A DNA stretch of 64,000 bases from Denitrovibrio sp. (GCA_002869145.1 PKTM01000011.1:124001-188000); one strand, 5' to 3'. Numbered from the stretch's first letter, positions 35,087 to 44,475 are shown. A program made the numbers and translations. The notes: generated from the sequence alone by a model not told the origin.

Positions 35087-35980
35087 TCAGTCCTTCGTTT
35101 CAGTTTTGACAGTCAGCCAGAATATCAGACCTAGTATAAGAATGGAACTGAGAATAAAACCATACTGGGTAATATTTCCTTTCTCATGTTTAAGGGTTAT
35201 TATGAGCAGGTCTCTTATAAAGGCTATCAAGGCAACACTTATGAATACAGAGGTTTTGAACTTTCCGCCTTTTATTATCTGAATCTCGGTGTGCAGAAGC
35301 TCAACCAGAACCCAGATGATAAGCAGCGAGCCCAGAGCCGTTATAAGCATTGTCTCCGCATGACCTTTGATAAGAAGCAGTATGTCCTGAGCAAAAATCA
35401 CTACCGACATAACAGTAAGCCCGATAAGAACCGCCACAAGTATTATGTGCATCAAAAGAGAAAACCTCTCTGCAATGTCCACAACAGCCTTTCTCAGACT
35501 AAAAACAGATGAGTATTTGCTCACTATTTTGTCATAAAAGGCTCCCATCATCACTTCGTTATTGATATCAAGAACCTTATGAAGACTTATCAGAACGGAT
35601 TTTCGTTTAACCTGATCATCGACATTCTGGAACACACGCTCATGAAGCCACAGTCTTGTGAAGCTTATCATCGCAGTCAGGTAGTCAGGTTCAAAGTTAT
35701 ATTTCTGAACATCAGCACCCTCTTTATAAAGAAAGCTGTAATAAGCATTATTCATTTTGCCTTCAAAAAGCCTGTCAAACCATTCGCCAAGTTTATCTTT
35801 GTTTGTGATGAGGATATCGTGCTGTTTCTCAGTCAAACTGAACTTATTAACTAAGGCGTCATAGTACTCATTTATAAAATTATCCCGATAATTTTCCATA
35901 ATAGGCTGTAGGTAAAGCATGTTTTCCATGTCTTTCTCAGACAGGTCATAATGCTTCTGCAGACTGTTCTGATATCTCAA
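35087..35980 (-). CDS. Protoglobin-like heme sensor fused to a PsiE-type membrane domain
   Basis: A 297-residue protein in two parts. Residues 1-160 match globin-coupled-sensor/protoglobin folds (MENMLYLQPIMENYRDNFIN, FEPDYLTAMISFTRLWLHERV); the His in LWLHERV fits the proximal heme ligand. Residues 170-297 have four hydrophobic segments with ILLLIKGHAETMLITALG, LVELLHTEIQIIKGG and SVALIAFIRDLLI, matching the PsiE family. The arrangement suggests a membrane protein that senses O2, NO or redox through heme, but no output enzyme domain is attached. Divergent from hisB. Confidence 0.78.
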   Translation of the reverse strand: MRYQNSLQKHYDLSEKDMENMLYLQPIMENYRDNFINEYYDALVNKFSLTEKQHDILITNKDKLGEWFDRLFEGKMNNAYYSFLYKEGADVQKYNFEPDYLTAMISFTRLWLHERVFQNVDDQVKRKSVLISLHKVLDINNEVMMGAFYDKIVSKYSSVFSLRKAVVDIAERFSLLMHIILVAVLIGLTVMSVVIFAQDILLLIKGHAETMLITALGSLLIIWVLVELLHTEIQIIKGGKFKTSVFISVALIAFIRDLLIITLKHEKGNITQYGFILSSILILGLIFWLTVKTETKD

Positions 35981-36094
35981 TTTGCTCTCCGTTTTTATTT
36001 AAGCCATTATAGGGAAATAGATATTTATTTTTATACTATGTTAAGATAATATAGCCTGAAAATAAAGTAAAATATATGTTCAGCGGGGTGCGAA

Positions 36095-36679
36095 GTGTCA
36101 GTACGAGCGGCAGATATTAAAAGAAAAACCACAGAGACAGATATAAATGTCAGTCTGAATGTGGACGGAAGCGGAAAGTATGAAATAGACACAGGTGTGG
36201 GTTTTTTAAACCATATGCTTGAGCTTTTCGCACGTCACGGTTCATTTGACCTTACAGTTAAGTGCGACGGTGACACTCACATAGACGCCCACCACACAGC
36301 GGAAGATATCGCCATTGTCATAGGAGACGCTTTCTGTAAGGCTCTGGGCGACAAACGCGGCATACGCAGATATGGATTCTTTCTGCTCCCTATGGATGAG
36401 ACACTCATAGAGTGTGCGGTGGATTTCTCCGGCAGAACTTTTTTAAACTTTGATGCGGCGATACCATCTTATAAGGTAGGAGAGTTTGATACTGAACTAG
36501 TTGAAGAGTTTTTCAAAGCATTCGCAGACAGAGCGGCAATAAATCTGCACATAGTCAAACGGTATGGGCGCAACACCCACCACATAATAGAGGGTATTTT
36601 TAAGTGCGTAGCCCGTTCAATAAAAGATGCGGTAAAGATAGAATCTGACCAGATACCTTCAACCAAAGGGTCACTTTAA
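36095..36679 (+). CDS. hisB: Imidazoleglycerol-phosphate dehydratase HisB
   Basis: The 194-residue monofunctional dehydratase of histidine synthesis. Metal-binding motifs DAHHTAEDIAIVIG and NTHHIIEGIFK are intact, and the N-terminal TTETDINVSLNVDG and GVGFLNHMLELFARHG are typical. The start codon is GTG at 36095, after a GGGGTG site. It starts the hisB-hisH-hisA run, which is split by a REP-like element and other non-coding DNA. Confidence 0.96.
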   Translation: MSVRAADIKRKTTETDINVSLNVDGSGKYEIDTGVGFLNHMLELFARHGSFDLTVKCDGDTHIDAHHTAEDIAIVIGDAFCKALGDKRGIRRYGFFLLPMDETLIECAVDFSGRTFLNFDAAIPSYKVGEFDTELVEEFFKAFADRAAINLHIVKRYGRNTHHIIEGIFKCVARSIKDAVKIESDQIPSTKGSL

Positions 36680-36691
36680 AATATAATTGCT

Positions 36692-36780
36692 GACCTCCCC
36701 CTTCATTAAAGGGGGAATAAGGGGGATTTCTTTCCTAATCATAAAAAATCCTCCCCGCCCCTCCTTTGGCAAAGGAGGGA
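36692..36780. repeat. REP-like palindromic element, copy 2
   Basis: CCCCCTT/AAAGGGGG and CTCCTTT/AAAGGAG hairpins flank a central GGGGATTT ... AAATCCTCCCC inverted repeat, the same parts as the 25711 element in rearranged order. It lies inside the his operon between hisB and hisH, where it could lower downstream expression or stabilise upstream mRNA. Confidence 0.75.
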
Positions 36781-36806
36781 GTTAACAGCACTAAGGAAAT
36801 AAATGC

Positions 36807-37427
36807 ATGATTGCGATACTAGATTATGAAGTAGGAAACCTGAGAAGTGTTGAAAAAGCTGTGCAGTCACTTGGACACAGTGCAAAGGTAACACCTGACC
36901 CTTCAGAGGTTTTAAAAGCTGATAAAATTATTCTGCCCGGAGTGGGGGCTTTTGCCGATTGCAGAAGAGGCTTGAAACAAAGCGGTCTGGAAGAGGCTGT
37001 TTTAGAGTTTATGGATTCGGGCAAGCCTATGCTCGGCATATGTGTCGGCATGCAGATGCTCTTTGAAAAGGACTACGAATTCGGCGAACACGACGGCTTC
37101 GGCTATTTCAAAGGGAGTGTAAGTAAATTCCCAGATGAGTTAGTAAAAGATGGATTAAAAATACCCCAGATGGGGTGGAATCAGGTTATCAAAAAGTTCG
37201 ATCACCCGCTTCTGGAAGGTGTAAAAACAGGAGACTATTTCTATTTTGTACACTCATACAGGGCTCTTTCGGAAAACCCGAATGCGGAAGCACTCACATG
37301 CGATTACGGCGGAGAATTTACCGCAATGGTCATCAGGGACAACGTGGCAGCAACACAGTTTCACCCCGAAAAGAGCCAGAAACTAGGTCTGCACCTGCTC
37401 AACAACTTCTGTACGTGGAAAATATAG
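36807..37427 (+). CDS. hisH: Imidazole glycerol phosphate synthase glutaminase subunit HisH
   Basis: A 206-residue class I glutamine amidotransferase that delivers ammonia to HisF. The catalytic Cys is in LGICVGMQMLFE, and the His/Glu pair in TQFHPEKSQ. GVGAFADC and GWNQV are family-typical. HisF itself is not in the window. Confidence 0.96.
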   Translation: MIAILDYEVGNLRSVEKAVQSLGHSAKVTPDPSEVLKADKIILPGVGAFADCRRGLKQSGLEEAVLEFMDSGKPMLGICVGMQMLFEKDYEFGEHDGFGYFKGSVSKFPDELVKDGLKIPQMGWNQVIKKFDHPLLEGVKTGDYFYFVHSYRALSENPNAEALTCDYGGEFTAMVIRDNVAATQFHPEKSQKLGLHLLNNFCTWKI

Positions 37428-37588
37428 TCACATTAAGGAAGCAGGATGTTCCTCACTGAGTGAGCCGGAGCTACTTTGTTGTGAAGGCTTGAGCGAAGTG
37501 GAAGCGAAGCCTCTGCTTGTTGAGGCGTACCGTAACAGAAAAAGTCAAAGACGGACCTTTTTCTTAAAAATCAACTGGAGATGATAAA
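37428..37588. other. Structured non-coding stretch between hisH and hisA
   Basis: The 161-base gap holds inverted repeats: AGGCTT/AAGCCT with a 16-base loop and, overlapping it, GCCTC/GAGGC. The second half of the latter would compete with the former, as in alternative hairpins. GAGCGAAGTGGAAGCGAAG resembles fragments of common extragenic repeats; a similar GCGAACGAAGTGAA lies at about 38313 after hisA. A good ribosome site (CTGGAG) precedes hisA. Confidence 0.4.
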
Positions 37589-38305
37589 ATGTTAATAATA
37601 CCAGCTATAGATTTACTGAACGGAAAGGCTGTACGTCTGAAACAAGGCGATATGGATGATTTTACTGTTTACTACGATAACCCTCTGGATGCTGCAAAGA
37701 TGTTTGCGGACATGGGTGTCAAAAGGCTTCATATAGTTGACCTTGACGGTGCAAAAAGCGGCGAGACCACAAATTTTGACCTTATCGAGAGCATCGTGTC
37801 TAAAGTTGATATGGATATTGAGGTAGGCGGCGGAATAAGAAACATGGAACGTCTGGATGCTTATTTCAATATAGGTGTAAAATACGGCATTCTCGGAACA
37901 GTTGTGGTGAAAGACCCTAAGTTTGTAATAGAAGCCATGAAAAAATACCCGTGCAGAATTATTCTCGGTGTTGATTCCAAAGACGGATGTGTGGCCACAG
38001 AAGGATGGTATGAGGCCAGCACTCTCACAGCTGTAGAACTCATCAACAGCTATAAAGGCTATGTTGCAGAATCCGTCATATACACTGATATTATGCGTGA
38101 CGGCATGCTCTCGGGGATAAACATTGAAGCAACACTTAATCTGGCTGAAAATATCGACTATCCGGTCATAGCTTCCGGCGGTCTTAAAGACGTATCAGAC
38201 ATAAAAGCTCTGCAAGGTAAAAAAGGCATACTCGGTGCAATAACAGGCAAAGCCTTTTACGAAGGCAAAATAGACCTGAAAGAAGCACTGAAACTGCAAA
38301 AATAA
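37589..38305 (+). CDS. hisA: Phosphoribosylformimino-5-aminoimidazole carboxamide ribotide isomerase HisA
   Basis: A 238-residue (beta/alpha)8 isomerase of histidine synthesis. Duplicated half-barrel phosphate sites are visible (VDLDGAKSGE, VGGGIRNMERLD; VIYTDIMRDGML, VIASGGLKDVSD), with the catalytic Asp residues near 8 and about 169 (YTDI). PAIDLLNGKAVRLKQGD is the usual start. Confidence 0.96.
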   Translation: MLIIPAIDLLNGKAVRLKQGDMDDFTVYYDNPLDAAKMFADMGVKRLHIVDLDGAKSGETTNFDLIESIVSKVDMDIEVGGGIRNMERLDAYFNIGVKYGILGTVVVKDPKFVIEAMKKYPCRIILGVDSKDGCVATEGWYEASTLTAVELINSYKGYVAESVIYTDIMRDGMLSGINIEATLNLAENIDYPVIASGGLKDVSDIKALQGKKGILGAITGKAFYEGKIDLKEALKLQK

Positions 38306-38339
38306 AAGTTATTGCGAACGAAGTGAATATGGAAGGTAA

Positions 38340-38813
38340 ATGATGCTACACAAACTATACATGCTGACAGCACTCGGATTCGGCTCCGGCAAAATACCAA
38401 AAGCCCCGGGAACATTCGGAACACTGGCCGCAGTTATTCCGGTAATCTTGACCTCCGCTTCCCCCTACTGGGTAAAAGCAATTGTGTTTTTCATAATGCT
38501 GGTTCTTGGAACTGCTGCATCTCAGTACCACGGCACATACACTGGGTTAAAAGACGCCTCTGAAGTGGTGATAGACGAGATAGCTGCCTACTATATGATA
38601 TTCTTGTTTTTTCCGGTAAATACCTTCACATTAGTTATGGGTTTTATACTGTTTCGCATATTTGACATATTAAAGCCTTATCCTATCAAAAATTTTGAGA
38701 AACTGGATGGCGGTGTTGGTGTTATGATGGACGACATCATTGCCGGGTTTTATACTATAATATGTCTGGCAATTGTGTACTTCGCATACATAATGTTTTT
38801 TGCACATAAATAA
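38340..38813 (+). CDS. pgpA: Phosphatidylglycerophosphatase A PgpA
   Basis: A 157-residue membrane phosphatase producing phosphatidylglycerol. The signature GSGKIPKAPGTFGTLAAV near the N terminus, EVVIDEIAAYY and RIFDILKPYPI are all present, with four hydrophobic segments. Two ATGs stand in tandem (38340 and 38343). Pairing with cinA, which follows 10 bases later, is common in bacteria. Confidence 0.93.
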   Translation: MMLHKLYMLTALGFGSGKIPKAPGTFGTLAAVIPVILTSASPYWVKAIVFFIMLVLGTAASQYHGTYTGLKDASEVVIDEIAAYYMIFLFFPVNTFTLVMGFILFRIFDILKPYPIKNFEKLDGGVGVMMDDIIAGFYTIICLAIVYFAYIMFFAHK

Positions 38814-38823
38814 GGTGGATATC

Positions 38824-40044
38824 ATGGTTAAAGTTGCAATTTTTGCGATAGGAAGCGAGCTGCTTGAAGGCAGCATAGTTGACACAAACTCTTCATGGCT
38901 TGGAGCAAGACTAACTAAAGCAGGTTTTAACGTAGATGATGTCAGGCTAATACCTGATAATAAAGAAAGAATCGTAAATATTTTGAAAAAATCTCTGAAA
39001 GAGTATGACGTTATCCTAACCACAGGCGGCATCGGCCCTACTTTTGACGATTTAACAGCTGAGACTGTGGCAGAGGCGGCAGGGAAAGTCACCGTGATGA
39101 ATCCTGAAGCCAGAGACCATATGATAAAATGGCTGAACAAACGCGGGGTAACCATAAAAGAGAGCCATGAACGTCAGGCGCTGCTCCCTGCTGACTGCAT
39201 ATTGTTTAAAAATGGCTCAGGGACAGCATTCGGCTTTGGAGTAGAAGCTGAAAACTGCATAATAATAAGCATGCCCGGTGTGCCTTATGAAATGCATAAA
39301 ATGTTTGACGGATACGTAAAACCATACTTGCTTGAAAGATTTGAGCTGACAGAAAGGTTCAGCAAAGATGTACGGATAGCAGGGCTTCCTGAAAGCGACA
39401 TTGACGATGTTGTTCGTGAACTTAATATTCCTAACGGGCTTGAGTGCATCATAAATGTATCCAAAGGCGAATGCCTTGTAAAATTCAGAGGATTCATCCA
39501 GTCGATAGTGGAAGAATACGCTGATAAGCTGGCAAAAAGCTTTCCTGATAATTTTGTTGGATTCGGAAATGACGGGCTCGCATATGTTTTACTCCGCCTT
39601 CTTAGAGAGAAGAAGATGACCCTCGCAGTAGCAGAGAGCTGTACTGGCGGGATGCTAGGCAAAGAGCTCACAGAAGTCTCCGGCTCCAGTGACGTTTTTA
39701 TGGGCGGTATAATATCATACAGCAACGATGTAAAAGAACGTCTGCTGAGAGTGCCTAAAAACATAATGGTGAAACACGGAGCTGTGAGTGAAGAGACAGC
39801 AAAGGCTATGGCTATAGGCGCTGCAAACCAGATTCGCACCAGCTGCGCAATATCCATAACAGGTGTTGCGGGTCCAGATGGCGGCACAGAAGAGAAACCA
39901 GTTGGAACAGTGTGCATAGGCTATTGTGTTAATGGTGAAGTGACCACAAAGAGCTTTCAGTTTCCTGGCTACAGAGATGCTGTACGCACCAGAGCCTTAA
40001 AAACTGCTCTTCGTGAGATGATAGAGCTTATTAAAAATAAATGA
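38824..40044 (+). CDS. cinA: CinA-like protein (nicotinamide-nucleotide amidase)
   Basis: A 406-residue two-domain protein. The N-terminal MoCF-like part has AIFAIGSELLEG and LTTGGIGPTFDDLTAE; the C-terminal amidase has VAESCTGGMLGKELTEV and SITGVAGPDGG. Family members deamidate NMN and hydrolyse ADP-ribose in pyridine nucleotide salvage. The start at 38824 has GGTGG upstream; an open frame from 38800 overlaps pgpA and is less likely. In many bacteria cinA lies next to recA; here recA is far away. Confidence 0.95.
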   Translation: MVKVAIFAIGSELLEGSIVDTNSSWLGARLTKAGFNVDDVRLIPDNKERIVNILKKSLKEYDVILTTGGIGPTFDDLTAETVAEAAGKVTVMNPEARDHMIKWLNKRGVTIKESHERQALLPADCILFKNGSGTAFGFGVEAENCIIISMPGVPYEMHKMFDGYVKPYLLERFELTERFSKDVRIAGLPESDIDDVVRELNIPNGLECIINVSKGECLVKFRGFIQSIVEEYADKLAKSFPDNFVGFGNDGLAYVLLRLLREKKMTLAVAESCTGGMLGKELTEVSGSSDVFMGGIISYSNDVKERLLRVPKNIMVKHGAVSEETAKAMAIGAANQIRTSCAISITGVAGPDGGTEEKPVGTVCIGYCVNGEVTTKSFQFPGYRDAVRTRALKTALREMIELIKNK

Positions 40045-40047
40045 TTA

Positions 40048-41118
40048 CTACTTTTTGTTAGTCTTGATTATTTCATCGACAATCTTATCAATATCGAAAT
40101 GCATAGTGTCGAAGAGCTCTTTCGGATCATTCCTCTTACCCATGATCTTCTCTGTTTTTTCAATGAGTTCATCAACGGTATCAGTTTTTTCCATAAGATT
40201 TGCATCGATAAGCAGCTTATCATAGTGGGAAACAAATGATCTGGTGGATATAGCCGGTGTACCAAAGAAACACGCCTCGGAGTTCAGCGTTCCACCGCCG
40301 CCAATGAAAAGATCAGCAAATGCCAGCAGGTGCTGAATGATCATCTTCTCCTCAAGCACAGTAGCATAAGGGAACATAGCCTTCAGTGGTTCATGTTCGT
40401 ATCTGGGTATTATGATAATATTCGGATCAAATTTATTTTTAATCAGCTTTAGACCGTCATATAGCATTGTGTACTTTTTATGAACGTAAGAGGCTTTGAA
40501 TTCTTCTTCCCTTACAACTATCGTTTTCTTTTTCGGATCAAGATCGTTAGATTTTAAGAAATCATCAAAAAACTTTCTATCCGGCTCAAAATCATGCAGC
40601 CACGCCACAACATCTAGAAACTGATAGCTGTATATCTGATCAGGTTCCATAGAAAACCTTTCGAAAATAGTCTGCGGAACCATATATGGTCTGAACGCTT
40701 TTGTAGAAAGAGGCAGGGTCAGCCTAGCCTGCGGGAGTGCTTTTTTAAAGTTTGCGGTATGGTCAGAAAGAGGTATGTCGTAAAAATTTATAATATGTAT
40801 ACCCAGCCCAAAGGCTACTCTGTTTGCATCTACACTGCAAAGGCAGACCAGTTTTGTAATGTTATGTTTTTCAATATATTCCATCAGAGCGAGCTGTCTG
40901 TGTATAGAAGCTTTCAGTTTATCGCCAAGGTTTGCACCGCCAAAAAAACCACGGTTCACAAACTCTATCTTATAAAGATTCAGCAGATCCACAACTTCCC
41001 GATAGCCGTCACCTTCACGGGCAGTCACAAGAACGTCATTACCGCGAGCCTTTATATTCATTATAAAAGGGCGGAAAAACATAACAGATTTTGGTGTTAC
41101 CAAATCAAACCAGATCAA
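40048..41118 (-). CDS. DUF354 family GT-B-like protein
   Basis: A 356-residue protein of the DUF354 family, which resembles GT-B glycosyltransferases. MIWFDLVTPKSVMFFRPFI is the family start, and the C-terminal half has DLFIGGGGTLNSEACFFGTP, like the donor-binding site of GT-B enzymes. The family's reaction is not established to my knowledge. It overlaps the upstream radical SAM gene by 4 bp (ATGA), so the two are translated together. Confidence 0.75.
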   Translation of the reverse strand: MIWFDLVTPKSVMFFRPFIMNIKARGNDVLVTAREGDGYREVVDLLNLYKIEFVNRGFFGGANLGDKLKASIHRQLALMEYIEKHNITKLVCLCSVDANRVAFGLGIHIINFYDIPLSDHTANFKKALPQARLTLPLSTKAFRPYMVPQTIFERFSMEPDQIYSYQFLDVVAWLHDFEPDRKFFDDFLKSNDLDPKKKTIVVREEEFKASYVHKKYTMLYDGLKLIKNKFDPNIIIIPRYEHEPLKAMFPYATVLEEKMIIQHLLAFADLFIGGGGTLNSEACFFGTPAISTRSFVSHYDKLLIDANLMEKTDTVDELIEKTEKIMGKRNDPKELFDTMHFDIDKIVDEIIKTNKK

Positions 41119-42221
41119 ATTATTCCCTTCTCTTTATATTCGTTATACCACCAGGGGCGTATTGGTATAACATCAATATCACTAAATATATAACCATACT
41201 TACCCTGATATTGTATCATACCCACCGCAGGAATGTGCGGGTTAATAAGATTCATCTTATTCGCACATGTGTAGAGGCATTCTGGGTGGCACACTTTATT
41301 TTCTATCATATCAAGCACATTCAGTGCCTTTTTACTCTCCAGTGCATTGTCAAAACTGCCTGATTCACGGATATTGCCCATATGAAGACTGTCCAGCCAG
41401 AGCAGGCATGGATAAAGATTTCCGTAAGGGTCTATGTCTATGTTTCTCCTTCCCATAAAACAGTCGAAGTCTATCTTTTCTCCATCATAAACAGCCTTTT
41501 GCAGCAGATATTTACTGCGGTAACGACCTTTGTCATAGCCGATTGCCACAAGCTGTTCGTCTATCCGTTTCAGCTCTTCATCAGTCCATATAAAGCTCTC
41601 ACGGCTCAGTTCTTTATTTTCCAGATTTTCTTTTGCGTTTCTGTATCTCTGCGGATTATACCTTCCATAGCCGAGATATAGCCCTACCCCAAGCTTTTTA
41701 GCAAAATTGTAAACCCACTCAATAAGATGATGGTTCTCTTTGTAAATAGTAAACTGCAGTCTGAGAACAACACCTTTGAGCTTCTGAAGCTCCTCTATGG
41801 TCTTCATGGAAAGCTTGAAACCGTCCTTGCGGAGGCGTATCTTTCCATTGGTTTCCTCGTCGCCGTCCAGAGATATATCCACACGATAGATAGGGCACTT
41901 TTCAAGTACATATTTGGCAACTTCTATGTGCCGTTCGGGAAACCAGCCTGTAACAGGGGAATCGATCACCACCCCCTCGTGGTACTTGTAGAGAGAATCC
42001 ACAACGTCAAAGTATGTGTCGCTCATATGAGGCTCGCCGCCAGTGAGGTGCACCTTCTTTAGATCGAGATGTTTTGACGAGAAAACAGAATCAAGCTCTG
42101 CTGGCGTAAGCTCTTCTGGTCTCCTGTCCGGAAGCTTCCATATGCTGCAGTAGCGGCATGGCCCCGGGCAGTACTCTGTAATAGTGTATGAAATATCTTC
42201 TAACTGATAAGGTAACTGCAT
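41115..42221 (-). CDS. Radical SAM protein with SPASM-like C-terminus
   Basis: A 368-residue radical SAM enzyme. The cluster motif is EYCPGPCRYCSIW (CxxxCxxC), followed by the Gly-Glu motif HLTGGEPHM. The C-terminal region CFMGRRNIDIDPYGNLYPC and CHPECLYTC has the Cys spacing of an auxiliary-cluster (SPASM or twitch) domain, as in enzymes that modify peptides or sugars. It is coupled to the DUF354 gene. Substrate unknown; a sugar or surface-protein modification is inferred from location. Confidence 0.82.
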   Translation of the reverse strand: MQLPYQLEDISYTITEYCPGPCRYCSIWKLPDRRPEELTPAELDSVFSSKHLDLKKVHLTGGEPHMSDTYFDVVDSLYKYHEGVVIDSPVTGWFPERHIEVAKYVLEKCPIYRVDISLDGDEETNGKIRLRKDGFKLSMKTIEELQKLKGVVLRLQFTIYKENHHLIEWVYNFAKKLGVGLYLGYGRYNPQRYRNAKENLENKELSRESFIWTDEELKRIDEQLVAIGYDKGRYRSKYLLQKAVYDGEKIDFDCFMGRRNIDIDPYGNLYPCLLWLDSLHMGNIRESGSFDNALESKKALNVLDMIENKVCHPECLYTCANKMNLINPHIPAVGMIQYQGKYGYIFSDIDVIPIRPWWYNEYKEKGII

Positions 42222-42315
42222 AATTCCACCAATTTGTTAATCGTTATTATTATTTATTCGTTGATACTCTTAAATATTATCATAGCAGTGTATTCTAAAT
42301 CTTTACCGCTTGCTA

Positions 42316-43305
42316 CTATTTTTGCTCCAGATAGTTTTCAAGGAATGTCCCTACGATAAAGTTTGCACCCTTTTCGCTGACATGCCGCAGGTCGTTCTCC
42401 CATATAAGCTCACGAGAAGACATCGTAGCAAGCTCATAGCTTGGAAAATAGCTTACGTTATCGTATTTTTCCACAAATGTGTGAGCCGCAGTCAAAAGGA
42501 CTGATTTTGAGAGAAGGTTTGCAGTTATTATGTCGTTATTTGTAAATGTCCTGAGCAGAGGCACCGGCGAAACTGTTACCAGCATGTTGAAATCTTTTTT
42601 GCCGTGAGTGCATAATATCTGATATATCTCCTCCAGATTTTGAAGGTTTTCGTTGTAGTCTATCAGCCTCAGGCAAAACCGGTCTTTGTTTTTCATTATC
42701 ATTTTAACAGGAGGCATAGAGTTCAGATAAATCCCTAGTTCTTTGTCGTACCATGCTTCTATCAGCCCCAGTGTTACCGTCACTACATCTGAATCTATTA
42801 TATACCTAGTAAGCCGGAGTAGCTCTTTTCTCCGGTTAAGAACCTCTTCAAAACTAGTAATCTTCACAGCAACCGACTGCGGGTCAAACCAGCTATCTTC
42901 CGTCTCACGATAGAGATGCTTTTCAGGAATCATCTCCTCAAGCCCCAGCGCCCATTTTATTTCATACAGCATGCTGTAGGAATTGTATTTGTTCAGATAT
43001 CTGAAAGTGTCAAATATTTCCTTGTTTTCCTTTGCACTTTTAAAAGCTGGAACATTCATCCCTTGTCTGAACATTGCCAGTTCTATCCGTCTGGCAAAAC
43101 ATGAGCCTATGGTAAATATTGTGTTCTGTTTGCTTATTTTAAAAGCAGGACTTATGTGCAGCGACAGTTCTTCTTTTCTCAGCCTGTTGCTTGCAAGGTT
43201 TTCTACGGAGCTTATTTTTTCAGGTTCGCCTTTATGAAAATTACAATTGGGGTTTGTCTTTGATGTCCCCATAGCTTCTGTAAAACTTATTTCCTTGATC
43301 GACAT
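42316..43305 (-). CDS. GSCFA domain protein
   Basis: A 329-residue protein with TIFTIGSCFARRIELAM, the GSCFA signature, and a C-terminal segment NDLRHVSEKGANFIVGTF that looks like the Asp-x-x-His end of SGNH-type hydrolases. The family is often found in polysaccharide clusters and may act as an acyl esterase or transferase, but the reaction is unproven. It is 94 bases upstream of the radical SAM gene on the same strand. Confidence 0.82.
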   Translation of the reverse strand: MSIKEISFTEAMGTSKTNPNCNFHKGEPEKISSVENLASNRLRKEELSLHISPAFKISKQNTIFTIGSCFARRIELAMFRQGMNVPAFKSAKENKEIFDTFRYLNKYNSYSMLYEIKWALGLEEMIPEKHLYRETEDSWFDPQSVAVKITSFEEVLNRRKELLRLTRYIIDSDVVTVTLGLIEAWYDKELGIYLNSMPPVKMIMKNKDRFCLRLIDYNENLQNLEEIYQILCTHGKKDFNMLVTVSPVPLLRTFTNNDIITANLLSKSVLLTAAHTFVEKYDNVSYFPSYELATMSSRELIWENDLRHVSEKGANFIVGTFLENYLEQK

Positions 43306-43460
43306 ATCCCACCCTTGAGTTATATTTTATTTAGTACATATCGTCTGGTTTATCTCTTTATTAAGTCATAAACCGTCATATAGTAAGTTCATAAACATTC
43401 AGCTTCTCCAGCAAGACGGTTTGAAAAAGACAGGTAGACCCTAGTGAATCAATAATGAAG

Positions 43461-44465
43461 TTAATGCAGGATGTCAAAGTCTACTAGCGGGAATACATCC
43501 AGTTTTGTTTTTCTGCTGGCGTTATAAATTTTGAAAGAGTCTGAAACCACATTATTCTGAACATAATCGTAAAATTCATACTGAGCATCAAGGTTTGGAT
43601 GTGTCCATATTTCACCTTTCTCTCTGTAGTTCTCGGAAAAGTGATTGTTGTTATTGTCGTGTTCATAATATTTAATGTTGTTGAATATGGTTCCTTTCTC
43701 ATCCGGACTGAAAGTGAAGCTGAAATCCACACCCAAAAGATATATTTCGCTGAAGCCCATATAGTAAGCCATCTGTATCTGTGAACAGACTATGGAATAA
43801 CCGAGCACCATTCCGTGAGTAATATCTCTGCTGAAATTCTTATTGTCACTGTCGTGTTTAAACTCGTATATGGAAGCCTCTGAGCCGTCAAGATATTTAA
43901 GAGTCTCTTTCTCCAGAAATTTCGGTATAGAAATTTCGTTCAGTATATCGCTATTCTGCTTTGACACTAAAAGGTCCTCAACACAAAGGTAGGTAGGTCT
44001 CCATATTGTGCTTTCGAATGCCAGATAAATTTTATTTGAAGCAAAACAGAGCTCACCTGCTATCTTGTCCAGATCATCCATTTGAAGGCTGGGTCCGTTT
44101 CCTATTATGAAACAGCGCTCGCCCTTATGTTTGTTCTTATAAGAAACAAGTCTCTGCATATTCTTTTTCTGGTCGTAGGCAAACCAGTAATCTTTCAAAG
44201 ATTTTTCATCTATGATTATTGCAGGTATTGATATGCCTGCTCTTTTTTCTATGTTGCCTTTCTGCCATTTGCCAAGCATCAGAGCATCCAGTCCAAACTG
44301 ATATTCGAGAAATTTCTCCCAGCTGACAATGTCTATATCACAAAACGAACCTTCTCTTTGATCATCCACAAAGCAGACTACTTCAACATCATTTGCCCTG
44401 CAGAAGCTCATGGCAAACTCTGCTGATTTACCAGTTCCGAAAATTGCTGCTTTGCTTATTTTCAT
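43461..44465 (-). CDS. DUF115 / MptE-like protein with N-terminal Rossmann-like module
   Basis: A 334-residue protein. Residues 1-60 form a small Rossmann-like module (KAAIFGTGKSAEFAMSF ... CFVDDQREG). The DUF115 core begins near 115 with RCFIIGNGPSLQMDDLD and continues LCFASNKIYLAFESTIWRP and IYLLGVDFSFTF, ending NASRKTKLDVFPLV as in the 23694 paralogue. The close similarity of the two cores suggests duplication. A Maf-like glycan-transfer role is inferred. Ten bases separate it from the upstream radical SAM gene. Confidence 0.8.
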   Translation of the reverse strand: MKISKAAIFGTGKSAEFAMSFCRANDVEVVCFVDDQREGSFCDIDIVSWEKFLEYQFGLDALMLGKWQKGNIEKRAGISIPAIIIDEKSLKDYWFAYDQKKNMQRLVSYKNKHKGERCFIIGNGPSLQMDDLDKIAGELCFASNKIYLAFESTIWRPTYLCVEDLLVSKQNSDILNEISIPKFLEKETLKYLDGSEASIYEFKHDSDNKNFSRDITHGMVLGYSIVCSQIQMAYYMGFSEIYLLGVDFSFTFSPDEKGTIFNNIKYYEHDNNNNHFSENYREKGEIWTHPNLDAQYEFYDYVQNNVVSDSFKIYNASRKTKLDVFPLVDFDILH

Positions 44466-44475
44466 TTATAACCTT

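Noticed and set aside
39285-39917. A 210-codon minus-strand frame opposite cinA
   Set aside because: Ser/Pro-rich shadow of a conserved gene; no family motif.
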